NCBI GenBank assembly: GCA_005776725.1 | Contig: SXOO01000240.1 | Location: 23,044-87,043, forward strand | Direction: 5' to 3' | Length of the DNA: 64,000 bases | DNA from: Pseudomonadota bacterium | Lineage (GTDB): Bacteria > Myxococcota_A > UBA9042 > GCA-2863065 | Part shown: positions 1 through 8,509 of the stretch, one piece after another | Layout: each line of letters starts with the position of its first letter | Numbering within the stretch: position 1 is the stretch's first letter | The notes under the pieces: generated by a model | The model's input: the letters and a program-made list of their open reading frames with translations, nothing else | What the model was told of the DNA's origin: nothing | The model's database searches: none | Translations under genes and position numbers: made by a program

Positions 1-123
1 CAGGACCGCGTCGTGCGCCTCGTCGGCCGCCTTCGGCGGCGTCGCGGGAGGGAGTGGCTGCGCCCGAAGCATGCGCCGCCCCAGCAGCTTCCTAACGGCA
101 CAGGCCCAGGAGCCCAGCCATGA
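1..123 (+). CDS. C-terminal end of an unidentified gene (partial)
   Basis: An open frame runs in from the left edge and stops at the TGA at 121-123. It gives about 40 residues rich in Arg, Pro and Gln, too little to identify a family. The stop overlaps the ATG of the lipoxygenase gene (ATGA), so the two are probably one transcript with coupled translation. The frame could also be fortuitous; the coupling geometry is the main support. Confidence 0.4.
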   Translation, partial: QDRVVRLVGRLRRRRGREWLRPKHAPPQQLPNGTGPGAQP

Positions 124-1853
124 GGCGACCCAGCCGCTATACGCCGCCGCAGCGGTGCTCGCCCGATCGCCTGCGGGGGCGGGCGATGACCATCCGCCAG
201 CGCCGCTCGATGTACGAGCTGGCGGAGTGGGACCCACCGAGCGAGCCGATGTGGGCGGGGACCGGCCAGTGGCTCACGCACGTGTTGCCGCGGAAGCTGG
301 CGAAGCTGCCGGAGGCCGAGGCGTTCTCCCTGCGCAAGTGGGGGGTGTTCGTCGTTCAGCAGGGAGCGACCATACTGAACCAGGTGCTCGCGAATTCGCT
401 CCACCCGCTGTCTCGGATGGAGGCCTATCGCGACTACGCGAGCCTCTTCGAGTCCATCCGCCCGCCTGCGCACGCGGCCGCTCACTGGCAGAGCGACGCC
501 GATTTCGCGGAGCAGCGCTTGAATGGGTGCAATCCCATGGTGCTGACGCGCTGCGAGGCACCGCCGCACGACGCGCTGTGCCGAGCCGCCGAGGGTCAGC
601 TCGCCGCCATTGGGCCGGGCTGGAACATCCAGCGAGCGGTGGATCAGGGTCGGCTCTTCGCGGTCGATTACACGGCCATCGAGACCGTTCGGGATCTCAT
701 CCCCGCGGACATCGCCTATAGCGCTCCAACGGCGCTGTTCTTCGCGCGCGAGGACGGGCGGCTCTGGCCGCTGGCGATCCGGCTCTTTCCGCTCAGCCAT
801 CCCGGCCCGAATGTGCCCGTCACACCGGAGACGGGCGCGGCGGCGTGGGCACTTGCGAAGCTCCACTTCCAGGTGGCGGACGGCGCCTACCACGAAGCGA
901 TCAGCCACCTGCTCGAGACTCACCTCGTCACCGAGCTCATCGCGTCGTGCCTGCATCGGAATGTGCACCCCGACCACCCGGTGAGCCAGCTGCTCACGCC
1001 GCACTTCGTAGATAACCTGGCCATCGACGCTCTGGCGCGAACCAGCCTGCTCAATAAGGGCGGGCCCATCGACAGCGCGATCGGCGTCGGGGCGCGTGGC
1101 GCCCTTCGGCTCGTCGGCCTCGTCTGGTCCAGCTGGGACTTCCAGCGGAGCAGCCTCGAACGCGACCTCGCGAGGCGCGGGCTGGACGATCGGGACCGCC
1201 TGCCGGGCTGTTGGTACCGGGAGGACGCCACGGCGCTCAAAGGGGCCACGTCACAGCTCTTCACCCAGCTCACGCGGGCGTGGTACGCCGACGACCAGGC
1301 CGTGCAGACGGACTGGGAGCTTCAGGGCTGGGCCGACGAGACCGCTCGCGCCGACGGTGGGGCCCTCTCCGGGTTCCCGGCGCGCTTCGAGACCCGAGAG
1401 GCCCTCGCACAGACGCTCACGGAGATCGTGTTCCGAGCGTCCGCGCAACACGCCGCGGTCAACAACGGTCAATACGACCGTTACGGCTGGCCCCCGTACT
1501 CGCCCACGTCGCTCCGAATCACCCCAGCCAGCGACGCCATCGCGGCCGGCCGTTCGATCACGGACCAAGAGCTCTGGGGCACCATGCCTACGAGGGCCAA
1601 GTCACTGGCGCAGCTGAGCATGGCGCGTGTCCTCAGCGCAGCCACGTACACCTCGCTCGTCCGGACCGGGGACTCCCCAGCCTTTCAACCCGAGGTCGAC
1701 CCGCTCGCGGCGGAGGCTATCCAGGCTTACCGGCAGCGCCTCTCGGCGGCCTCAGAGACCATACGCCGCCGCAACGCGGTGCTGGTCTCGCATGGCAACA
1801 CGCCGTACACCTACCTGGACCCGTACAACATCAGCAGGAGCATCGAGATCTAG
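120..1853 (+). CDS. Lipoxygenase family protein (bacterial LOX)
   Basis: Non-haem iron dioxygenase that would insert O2 into a polyunsaturated fatty acid with a cis,cis-1,4-pentadiene. The 577-aa protein is essentially the catalytic domain and is short next to plant or animal enzymes, which carry a PLAT domain. The expected iron ligands are visible: His263 and His268 in SHLLETH, His444 and Asn448 in QHAAVN, and the C-terminal Ile577 whose carboxylate binds iron. The His/His/His/Asn/Ile set matches the plant-type arrangement, with Asn rather than His at the fourth position. No signal peptide is evident, so a cytoplasmic location is inferred. The ATG at 120 is preceded by AGGAG at good spacing, which favours it over the later in-frame ATG at 186. 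It overlaps the stop of the upstream gene. A ferredoxin/CDGSH gene follows after 123 bp. Confidence 0.93.
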   Translation: MRRPSRYTPPQRCSPDRLRGRAMTIRQRRSMYELAEWDPPSEPMWAGTGQWLTHVLPRKLAKLPEAEAFSLRKWGVFVVQQGATILNQVLANSLHPLSRMEAYRDYASLFESIRPPAHAAAHWQSDADFAEQRLNGCNPMVLTRCEAPPHDALCRAAEGQLAAIGPGWNIQRAVDQGRLFAVDYTAIETVRDLIPADIAYSAPTALFFAREDGRLWPLAIRLFPLSHPGPNVPVTPETGAAAWALAKLHFQVADGAYHEAISHLLETHLVTELIASCLHRNVHPDHPVSQLLTPHFVDNLAIDALARTSLLNKGGPIDSAIGVGARGALRLVGLVWSSWDFQRSSLERDLARRGLDDRDRLPGCWYREDATALKGATSQLFTQLTRAWYADDQAVQTDWELQGWADETARADGGALSGFPARFETREALAQTLTEIVFRASAQHAAVNNGQYDRYGWPPYSPTSLRITPASDAIAAGRSITDQELWGTMPTRAKSLAQLSMARVLSAATYTSLVRTGDSPAFQPEVDPLAAEAIQAYRQRLSAASETIRRRNAVLVSHGNTPYTYLDPYNISRSIEI

Positions 1854-1976
1854 GGCTCGGTGTTTGCCCGGCGGCGCTGCGGCTGGTCGTCAGAGTCATC
1901 TGAAATTCAATGGGTCGCTACTGGACAACCGATGCGCGACCGAGACACTCAGCCCCCACCAGCTGAGGAGCGCCTG

Positions 1977-2615
1977 ATGAGCAATGATGTCGAGACCGTT
2001 CGTGGCCAGAACCTGACCCTTCACTTCGAGGGCAAGCGCTGCGTGCACGCCCGCCAATGCGTCGTTGGGCGCCCGGACGTCTTCGTCGCCAACACGGTTG
2101 GAGAGTGGATCCGTCCCGACGCCGCGCACCCGGAGCTGGTGGCGTCCATCGCCCGCGCGTGCCCGTCTGGCGCTATTCGGTACGAGCGCCACGACGGTGG
2201 GCCGGAAGAGACGGCCCCTCCGGTGAACGTCGTTCGCATTCGTGAGAACGGCCCGCTCGCCTTCCACGGCGCGATGTCGATCGGGGGCAAGGAGGAGCTG
2301 CGCGCAACGCTCTGTCGTTGCGGCCAGTCCAAGAACAAGCCCTACTGCGATGGATCCCACGCGGCGGCAGGCTTTCAGGCCAGCGGCGAGCTGGCGAACG
2401 CCAGCACCGAGCCGCTCGAGGAGCGCGGCGGCGCTCTCACGATCACGGCGGCGCCGGCAGGTCCCCTGCTCGTCAACGGCAATCTCGAGATCTGCACCGG
2501 TAACGGGTCGCTCATCACCCGGACCACGAAGACCGCTCTCTGTCGCTGTGGCGCGTCTGCGAACAAGCCCTACTGCGACGGCTCCCACCGGCGAGTGGGG
2601 TTCACGGACGCCTGA
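1977..2615 (+). CDS. Divergent ferredoxin + tandem CDGSH iron-sulfur protein
   Basis: A 212-aa cytoplasmic iron-sulfur protein. The N-terminal ~70 residues resemble the divergent 4Fe-4S mono-cluster domain (Fer4_19): a CVHARQC segment, then a late CPSGAI. Two CDGSH motifs follow, LCRCGQ...PYCDGSH near residue 113 and LCRCGA...PYCDGSH near residue 194, each supplying the three Cys and one His that bind a 2Fe-2S cluster. The likely role is electron transfer or redox sensing; the partner is unknown. The ATG at 1977 has GAGGAG about 7 nt upstream; an in-frame ATG at 1932 has no such support. It lies 123 bp after the lipoxygenase gene on the same strand, so a redox link is possible but not shown. 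Confidence 0.9.
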   Translation: MSNDVETVRGQNLTLHFEGKRCVHARQCVVGRPDVFVANTVGEWIRPDAAHPELVASIARACPSGAIRYERHDGGPEETAPPVNVVRIRENGPLAFHGAMSIGGKEELRATLCRCGQSKNKPYCDGSHAAAGFQASGELANASTEPLEERGGALTITAAPAGPLLVNGNLEICTGNGSLITRTTKTALCRCGASANKPYCDGSHRRVGFTDA

Positions 2616-2622
2616 AAAGGTC

Positions 2623-2643
2623 CTGGGCGGAAGCGCCGCCCAG
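2623..2643. terminator. Bidirectional terminator between convergent genes
   Basis: A perfect 8-bp stem (CTGGGCGG / CCGCCCAG) with a 5-nt loop sits between the converging CDGSH gene and the IgGFc-type lipoprotein gene. On the minus strand it is followed by GACCTTTTC, a short T tract, so it best fits intrinsic termination of the minus-strand gene and may serve both. Confidence 0.6.
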
Positions 2644-2656
2644 CGACGGCGCAGCG

Positions 2657-4687
2657 TTACAGCGACTTGAGGCCCATGGCGCCGGCGTAGCCGTAGCTGA
2701 CGGCCGAGTCGTAGCCGTACACCGTGAGTGAGACGGGGGAGTCGGCCGTCAAGACATGGACACCGTCGGAGACCAGGCCGCTGTAGACGACGTGGCCGTT
2801 CCCCGTGGGGTCCCAATCGGCCGCGGCTAGCGTCTGGCCGTCCAGCTGGACTGTGACGCCGGCCGGGCCGACCACGTTGATGTAGTCCAGCGCGTACTTA
2901 TCCGGAGTGAGGAACACGAAGTCCTTCTGCCACTGGGCCTGCGGGACCGCGATGATCATGGCCGGATCCCCGACCGCCTTGCACTCTTTGCCGGGGGTGC
3001 CGTCCAGCGGGGCGGCGCACTGGTGCCCGGCGCCACACTCCGCGTTGCTGGTGCAGCTCTTCAGCTGGCACGCGAACTCGCACGTATAGGCCTGGCCGCA
3101 GTCCGCCGGGGTGTCGCACAGCATGTTGAGTGACGAGGCCTCGAAGCTCGAGGCCAGGAACTGCGCGACCAGGATCGGCTGGGTGGCGGTGACGACGGCG
3201 TGGTCGTCGACCGACTTCTCGTACCAGCCGCCAGCGTCCAGGGCTACCGGCGTGCCGTCGACCGTGACGTTCGTGCCGTCCTTCGACGCCACCACGCGGA
3301 TGTAGTCGCTCTCGTTACCGCGCGGGACGCTGCGCCCGATGGTGAAGCTCTTGCCCCAACGCGACACGGCCGGGAGCTGGTGCTCGATGTGGTCGGAGCA
3401 GCACTCCGTGCCCGTGCGGGCCGCCACGTGGCCACCGAACACCATGACCGGCGCCGACGCGGTGACGTGGCTGCCCGTCAGGTCCCCCGATTTGCTCTCG
3501 AAGGCCACCACCTCGCCCTCCGACAGCGTGAACGTGTGGGGCTGGCCCGCACTGAGCGCCGGCAGGTCGCCGCCCGCAGCCGTGGGCGCCGTGGGCGTGA
3601 AGGTCACGGAGGCGCCACCCGTCGTGCCGATGATCACGACGTAGCCCGCGTACTCCTTGGATCCCAGCTTCGAGTGAGCCCGAGTGACGGCGAAGAACTC
3701 CGTCCCCGACTCACTCACCGGCAACAGCAGAGAGGCGTCATTCGAGAAAACGTCTTCGTTCTCGAACGGGTTGAACTGGTAGGCGACGATCGGCGCCGTG
3801 CTGGTGAGGCGGAACGCGTTCATCCCGCGCTGCGTGCCTTCGAGGCCCCAGGTCGGCGCGAGGAGGAACGCCGTGAGCGTCTTCGGGGCCAGCGACACCG
3901 TCTGGTCGGTGCCGTCCGGGCGCGTGACGGTGACGTTCGCGGTGAGGCTATCCGACACGTTGGACGCGACGATCGCGAACTGGCCATTCTGGGCGTCGAG
4001 GTACTTGGCGGGGGTGGACTCGATCGCGTTGTGCAGGTCGACCGCCCAGAACTCGCACCCTGCGTTGGTCTTCGACAGCTTGCCGAAGCCACCGCAAGGC
4101 TCCTCGCAGACCCCCAGCGCGTTGCAGAAAGTCCCGGAGGCGCCGCAGTCCTCGGCCAGCTGCCAGCTGCCGCCGTCATCGGCGCACAACATGGCGTTGT
4201 CGCCCTCGCACCGGCGGGTCCCTGCATGACACACGTAGCAGGTGCCCCCTGCGCAGACCGGGGTGAGAGCGGGGCAGTCCGAGTCCGTCCCACAGTCGGA
4301 AGGGACGCCGATGTCGCCCGGAGCGGCGGCGTCGCCTTGACTGGCGGCGTCGCTTGGAGCGGCGGCGTCCTCGCCGGACGACACGGAGCTGTCCGCTTCC
4401 GTCGACGTCCCGGAGTCTTCAGTCCCGGCGCCGGGCTGCGCGTCAGAGTCTGATGCCGGCCCTGCCACGTCTTCCCCGGGTTCGCCCACGGTCCACGGTC
4501 CGCAGTCGCACGGCGCGAAGCCGCTGCCATCCGTCAGGCAACGCTGTCCGCCCGCCGCGCCGCCGGCGCACGTGCAGGCCGCCTCGGCCCCGGGAACGCA
4601 GGCTTGATCTGCGGCGCGCCGCCCACTCGGGTCCGCCCCGCAAGCGACCAGCGCCAGAGTGATCGTAACGAGATTGAAGGATCTCAC
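2657..4687 (-). CDS. Lipoprotein with IgGFc-binding-protein-like domain
   Basis: A 676-aa secreted lipoprotein. The GTG start at 4687 gives a typical signal peptide ending in the lipobox LVAC (Cys16). A short Cys-rich segment follows, then a Ser/Asp/Ala-rich linker (about residues 55-125) and a second Cys-rich stretch. Most of the remainder resembles the IgGFc_binding domain (PF17517): an FWAVDL entry, FAVTRAHS, a GGHVAARTGTECCSDHIEHQ segment, and alternating beta-strand motifs. A Cys-rich insert (about residues 525-572) interrupts the domain. Surface or outer-membrane location is inferred. The real protein is much shorter than the open frame, which runs on upstream to 5518; the GTG was chosen because the signal peptide begins there. 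It stands alone and is read towards the CDGSH gene. Confidence 0.85.
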   Translation of the reverse strand: MRSFNLVTITLALVACGADPSGRRAADQACVPGAEAACTCAGGAAGGQRCLTDGSGFAPCDCGPWTVGEPGEDVAGPASDSDAQPGAGTEDSGTSTEADSSVSSGEDAAAPSDAASQGDAAAPGDIGVPSDCGTDSDCPALTPVCAGGTCYVCHAGTRRCEGDNAMLCADDGGSWQLAEDCGASGTFCNALGVCEEPCGGFGKLSKTNAGCEFWAVDLHNAIESTPAKYLDAQNGQFAIVASNVSDSLTANVTVTRPDGTDQTVSLAPKTLTAFLLAPTWGLEGTQRGMNAFRLTSTAPIVAYQFNPFENEDVFSNDASLLLPVSESGTEFFAVTRAHSKLGSKEYAGYVVIIGTTGGASVTFTPTAPTAAGGDLPALSAGQPHTFTLSEGEVVAFESKSGDLTGSHVTASAPVMVFGGHVAARTGTECCSDHIEHQLPAVSRWGKSFTIGRSVPRGNESDYIRVVASKDGTNVTVDGTPVALDAGGWYEKSVDDHAVVTATQPILVAQFLASSFEASSLNMLCDTPADCGQAYTCEFACQLKSCTSNAECGAGHQCAAPLDGTPGKECKAVGDPAMIIAVPQAQWQKDFVFLTPDKYALDYINVVGPAGVTVQLDGQTLAAADWDPTGNGHVVYSGLVSDGVHVLTADSPVSLTVYGYDSAVSYGYAGAMGLKSL

Positions 4688-4891
4688 GTCGCGCCCCCCG
4701 CGGCCGGCAGGCCGCTCGCGTGCTCGAGCGTCAGCAGCGGGTTGGGGCTGCGAACGACGAGGCGACGGTAGCCGGCGGTCAGTGGCCTGTCGAGCCAGTG
4801 GACCGGGGTACCCCGGGGACCAGGGCAAGGGCTGAGTCGGCTGGCAATCCCGAGTGTGATCGCTAGAGTCGACGGAGCTGGGGGCCGTCGT

Positions 4892-6399
4892 ATGCGTGAA
4901 AGTCCAGACCATCCGCTCGCCCGAGTCGCGGCAGGTGCGCTCCGCGCGCTCACGGCCGCCACTGCGTTCCTGCCGGGCTGTGGCCTGTTCACGGGCCACC
5001 CGCCCCCGCCGCCCGTCTTCGACCCGCCGACCACCTCGAAGGTCTACGCCAACGCCGCGTCCCCCGAGGACAAGAAGTGCTACCAGTCCGGCGCTTGCGA
5101 CACCTTCAAGCTCGGCTGGGCTCCCAAGACGTCGGTTCGGATCCACCTGGACACCCCCGAGCACACCGCGTGGATGACCGTGCGCTGCCCCGGCTCCAGC
5201 GAGGTGAGGGTCGAGACGAAGCGGGGCGAGCCCACCGCCAAGGTCGAGCTCATCCGTACGGATAAGCCGGGCCTCTGCCACATCCTCGTCGCGGCCCGCG
5301 GATACGAAGACGGAGGCGACTACACGCTGGCCGTGGGGCCCCCTCCGAGCGAAGAGGGCGAGCTCCCACGGCCTCCGATTCCGGATGAGGCCCGCCTCGC
5401 GAAGGTCCTGGCCCAGCGCGCCGCCGAGCCCGGCTTCTCGATGTCCGCCAAGGACCGTGATCGCAACCTCAAGGACGAGCTGAAGCGCTACGATCGCGTC
5501 GGGGGGCGATCGCCACACGCCTCGAGGCCTTCGCCCCGGTCACGTTCAGCGGCGAGCGCGGCTACTGCTACTTCGCCTCCTGGCAGCTCGGCAGCGGCGC
5601 CGCGTGGTCAGACCTCGCGCAGCGCGGTCTGACGTTCGACGTCCAAGGCGCCGATGGTAAGGGTCACATGGCTCCGAAGGTCTTCGGCACCGCTGGGTTT
5701 GCCGGCAGCATCTGTCCCAAGACCGCGGGGTCTTTCGTCTTCTCCCCGAGCGCGGTGCAGGGCCCCCGAAGGCTGCGGGCCCGGGTCGGTCAAGGCCCGA
5801 TCGTCTTTCAGCTCCACCGGCTGGCGATCTGGCCCGGCGCCAAGACCGCCGCCACGCTCAAGGCCCAACTGGCGGAGCGCACCCGCGGTACCACTGTGGT
5901 CCTGAAACGCACCATCCCTCTCGATATGCCCCTCGCGATGGACATCCCGCTCGCCAGCGGCCGATGCACGGTCGTCACCCTGAAGCTCGACGGCCAGAGC
6001 GCGTGGACAGCCCCGGCGTTCGAGCGCGGCATCTCGTTCAACTACTCGCTCCCCGGCACCGACCTGAGCGCCGGCCCTGGCCTCATCGGTTCCGGCGCTA
6101 TCTCTGACCTGGGCTGCCCGGGCGTCACCGCGCGCGTCCCCATGGAGATCACCGCGCTGGGCGGCGGCGGGCCGCTGGGAACCGGCACGGCTACGTTGGA
6201 GGTCCGCGCCCGCGCCGCCAAGGCCGGCGAGGTCGCCCGTGAGCGGCGCATGGTCCGGGAGTCCGCAGAAGAGACCGGGCGCAACATCGATCAGCAGAAG
6301 CGCGACCACTGCGCGAAGTGCCGGCGCGAGTCCGGAGGCGATCCCGACGCGTTCGACCGCTGCGTCCGCCAGTGGTACCGCTCAGGGGAGTGCGACTGA
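4892..6399 (+). pseudogene. Frameshifted lipoprotein gene (hypothetical)
   Basis: Two overlapping frames encode one plausible ~500-aa exported protein. The first, from ATG 4892, has a signal sequence ending in LPGC (lipobox) and continues to a run of six G at 5501-5506. The second frame reads on from there without a stop (AIATRLEAF..., with a YCYFASWQ segment) to the TGA at 6397-6399. Adding a single G to the run restores one continuous frame, so either the assembly lacks a base or the gene is truly disrupted. The C-terminal end contains CAKCRRE and a conserved-looking Cys/Arg tail. The N-terminal half (residues ~50-150) looks like a small beta domain. No family was recognised. A GTG at 4856 is an alternative start. 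Confidence 0.7.
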
Positions 6400-6547
6400 G
6401 GCAGACCCAGGCCACCGCCGGGTCGCCTGCGCCGCGGGCTCGGATCCCGGTCGACCGAGCTCCCTTCGTGCCGCGCCGGCATCCGTCGGCTCTCGCTGCG
6501 CCTAGAATGCTGTACGTGTGTTCAGTTGCCCGCTAGGCTCCGCGCCC

Positions 6548-7396
6548 ATGGACCTCACACCTCGCCTCTACGCCGCGCTCGGGATCTCCCAGACGGCAGA
6601 CCTCTCCACCATTCGCGCTGCCTACAAGCGCCTCGCTTTCGACAACCACCCCGATCGGAACCCCCAGGACCTGAGCGCGCGGGAGCGCTTCGTGGTGGTC
6701 TCCGAAGCGCACGAGGTGCTGACCCACCCGGAGCGCCGGCGTGACTACGACGCCTTCGGAGAAGCCTCGCTCGCCAAGGGGTTTCGGACGCCGGACCCCA
6801 GAGCAGGGCCGCTCGACCTGCACGTGCAGATGGCCCTCGACCCTGCCGTGGCGGTCCGGGGCGGCACCGTGCGGCTCACCGTGAAGCGGAGGCGGCCATG
6901 TACGAGCTGCGCGGGGCGGGTGCCGAGGAGCTGCGGGCGCTGCGCTGGTACCGGCCGAGTCGTTGGCGCCCAGCCCGCGCCTTGCCGTGACTGTAAGCGG
7001 GCGCGCGGCGGTGGGTTTGGAGGTCGCCGGCTGGCGTCGAGCGCCCGAGCCGCCACGCAGGCGCCGTGCGCGACCTGCCAGGGTCGTGGCGTCGTCCGCG
7101 TCTCCCGCGAGGTCCGCTGTGCGCCGTGCCGCGGCGCCGGCGCGCTCGCCTGCGGCGTGTGCCGGGGCGAGAAGGAAGCTACCGCCTCGGTGGTGGTCGC
7201 GTTGACGTTCCCCGCCGGGGTCACCGATGGTGCGTCTCTCCACTTCGAAGGCAAGGGCCACACGGGACCCGACGGGGAGGTGGGAGCCCTGCGAGTGGAC
7301 GTACGGCTCGACCGTGCATCGGTCGGTGTTGAAGCGGTGCGCGGGCCGGCGCGGCCGCCAAATGGTCGTCCGAGCTTCACCCGGGTCACGGGTTGA
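6548..7396 (+). CDS. J-domain (DnaJ-like) protein with zinc-finger region
   Basis: A 282-aa Hsp40-type co-chaperone. The J domain spans about residues 4-75, with the HPD signature that stimulates DnaK ATPase near residues 34-36. A Cys-rich section follows (about residues 118-215) with CxxCxG-type pairs (CTSC, CGRCAGTG, CATCQGRG, CAPCRGAG, CGVCRG) resembling the DnaJ zinc finger but irregularly spaced. Then comes one DnaJ C-terminal beta segment (GVTDGASLHFEGKGHTGP). The protein ends soon after, so it lacks the second C-terminal domain of true DnaJ (~375 aa) and is an accessory J protein rather than the housekeeping copy. ATG 6548 is the start directly before the J domain; no Shine-Dalgarno is seen, but TAGGCT lies 8 nt before it. 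Its 3' end (7224-7357) is duplicated at 12744-12877. Confidence 0.85.
   Translation: MDLTPRLYAALGISQTADLSTIRAAYKRLAFDNHPDRNPQDLSARERFVVVSEAHEVLTHPERRRDYDAFGEASLAKGFRTPDPRAGPLDLHVQMALDPAVAVRGGTVRLTVKRRRPCTSCAGRVPRSCGRCAGTGRVVGAQPAPCRDCKRARGGGFGGRRLASSARAATQAPCATCQGRGVVRVSREVRCAPCRGAGALACGVCRGEKEATASVVVALTFPAGVTDGASLHFEGKGHTGPDGEVGALRVDVRLDRASVGVEAVRGPARPPNGRPSFTRVTG
7224..7357 (+). repeat. 134-bp repeat, copy 1 (inside the J-domain gene)
   Basis: This stretch encodes the end of the J-domain protein and recurs in direct orientation at 12744-12877, exactly 5,520 bp away, with roughly eight mismatches and no gaps. It is in frame here and so is the likely source copy. Confidence 0.85.
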
Positions 7397-7405
7397 CAGG
7401 CGCAG

Positions 7406-7792
7406 TTACCAGATGCGCTCCACCCCATACTCGTCGAAGAGGCGCTCGTTGCTGACGAGACCGAGCCCGCGTCGAAGCGCCTGGGCGATGAGCATCCGGT
7501 CGAATGGATCAGCGTGGTCACCGGTCAATGCGCCCGACCGCTGCGCGTCCTCCACCGAGATGTCGAGTGGCGAAAACCGCTGACTGCGAATCGCCACGAG
7601 GACATCGGCGGCGACGGCTGTGGCTCCTGGGAGCTTTCCTTTTCTCGCCTTCGCCGTGATCTCCCAGGCAGACGCAGCACTGACGAAGACCTGTGTAGCC
7701 GGCTCCGCAATCGCCACCCGAGCCCGGAGTGAGAGCTGTGGGTCACCATCCAGCCACCAAAGGAAGGCATGCGTGTCCAGCAGAAGGCTCAC
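7406..7792 (-). CDS. vapC: VapC-type PIN-domain toxin
   Basis: A 128-aa PIN-domain ribonuclease, the toxin of a type II toxin-antitoxin pair. The Mg-binding acidic residues expected of the family are present: Asp6 in LLLDTHAFLWW, Glu44 in SAWEI, and Asp95/Asp98 in HADPFDRML. The start is the GTG at 7792, which overlaps the TGA of the antitoxin gene (GTGA); an upstream in-frame ATG lies inside the antitoxin gene and is disfavoured. The DTHAFLWW opening matches the subgroup usually paired with Phd/YefM-type antitoxins, as here. Its RNA target cannot be read from the sequence. Confidence 0.9.
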   Translation of the reverse strand: MSLLLDTHAFLWWLDGDPQLSLRARVAIAEPATQVFVSAASAWEITAKARKGKLPGATAVAADVLVAIRSQRFSPLDISVEDAQRSGALTGDHADPFDRMLIAQALRRGLGLVSNERLFDEYGVERIW

Positions 7793-8034
7793 TCCGGCGT
7801 CTCCCCGTTCCACGCGTGAAGTTCGGCCTCGCTCAGGGGCTCGAAAAAGGAATCGGTGACAGTCGCACGCCCCCGCCAGGCGCCAAAGACGCGCTCTGGC
7901 TGCGCCTCCTCCACTGGCACGAGCCGAACGGCCGGCACGTTGTCGCGAGCGATAACGATGTTCTCTCCGGCGAGAGCTCGTTCAATGAGCTTGGAGAGGT
8001 GGGTCTTGGCAGCATGGACGTTGATGAGGCTCAT
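7789..8034 (-). CDS. Phd/YefM-type antitoxin
   Basis: An 81-aa antitoxin. The N-terminal half (MSLINVHAAKTHLSKLIERALAG, then ENIVIARDNVPAVRLVPV) is the Phd/YefM fold, which binds DNA as a dimer. The Pro/Glu-rich tail would wrap the toxin. It is the first gene of the pair and its stop overlaps the toxin start, giving coupled expression. Family knowledge predicts autorepression, with stronger repression by the toxin-antitoxin complex. An AT-rich palindrome lies directly upstream (8045-8054). Confidence 0.9.
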   Translation of the reverse strand: MSLINVHAAKTHLSKLIERALAGENIVIARDNVPAVRLVPVEEAQPERVFGAWRGRATVTDSFFEPLSEAELHAWNGETPE

Positions 8035-8044
8035 GACTAACAGT

Positions 8045-8054
8045 ATTAGCTAAT
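8045..8054. promoter_or_regulatory. Candidate operator/-10 of the toxin-antitoxin operon
   Basis: ATTAGCTAAT is a perfect 10-bp palindrome starting 11 bp before the antitoxin ATG, in an AT-rich patch (about 8035-8054) that stands out from the GC-rich surroundings. Its position fits an autoregulatory Phd-type operator overlapping the promoter. This is inference from position and symmetry. Confidence 0.45.
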
Positions 8055-8106
8055 GAGTTCGCACTCCGCAACCAGAGACTGCCGGCTGAGGACGGAACCC
8101 CGAGGG

Positions 8107-8430
8107 TCAATCGTTGACGGGTGGCGCCCGCGCCAGGGAAGCTGAGTACCCGAACGTTCCCGCGATGTTGGCCGCGCTATCCAGCATCGGGAGGAAGGTG
8201 CCAGGAATCGGGAAGGTCCCGGACCCCTCGAGCGTGGTGGTCCTGCCCATCGGGCGATCCGGGACAATCGGGACCAGCCACACGGCGCCGTTCTGGCGTA
8301 CGCGATCGTAGCCGCACGTGCACGCGGTCTCGACCTCGACGTTCATGAGGTGGTCGTAGTCGTACGGAGTGAAGTTGGTCTTCAGCGTCACGCGGGTGCG
8401 GCCGGCTTCCACGACGTCGACGATGGTCAC
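8107..8430 (-). CDS. Small hypothetical protein
   Basis: About 107 aa if started at the GTG at 8430; the frame stays open upstream to 8607, but that part runs into the divergent helicase gene. Codon third positions are strongly G/C (for example through VTLKTNFTPYDYDHLMN), which supports real coding. The protein has alternating hydrophobic residues typical of beta structure and a single CTCG pair. No signal peptide and no family were recognised. Start uncertain: no good Shine-Dalgarno is visible. It lies between the toxin-antitoxin pair and the divergent SNF2 gene. Confidence 0.5.
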   Translation of the reverse strand: MTIVDVVEAGRTRVTLKTNFTPYDYDHLMNVEVETACTCGYDRVRQNGAVWLVPIVPDRPMGRTTTLEGSGTFPIPGTFLPMLDSAANIAGTFGYSASLARAPPVND

Positions 8431-8473
8431 CCGGATGATGGACCCTACGCGCAGCGCCGTTTCCTTTGTTGAC

Positions 8474-8502
8474 TTGCCGCCGCCCTGACCGCCCTCTAGG
8501 GT
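8474..8502 (+). promoter_or_regulatory. Candidate leaderless promoter of the SNF2 gene
   Basis: TTGCCG (8474-8479), a 17-nt spacer and TAGGGT (8497-8502) lie immediately before the ATG at 8510. Only 7 nt separate the -10-like hexamer from the start and no Shine-Dalgarno is present, so transcription could begin at or next to the start codon. The hexamers are weak matches to consensus. Confidence 0.35.
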
Positions 8503-8509
8503 CCGCGCG

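Noticed and set aside
2657..5518. A single 953-codon minus-strand open frame
   Set aside because: The part upstream of 4687 has no protein-like character, lies opposite the frameshifted lipoprotein gene, and would bury a clear signal peptide starting at GTG 4687.
8469..8474. TTGACT as the -35 of the SNF2 gene
   Set aside because: It is 22 nt from the TAGGGT hexamer, too far for a standard promoter; TTGCCG at 8474 fits better.
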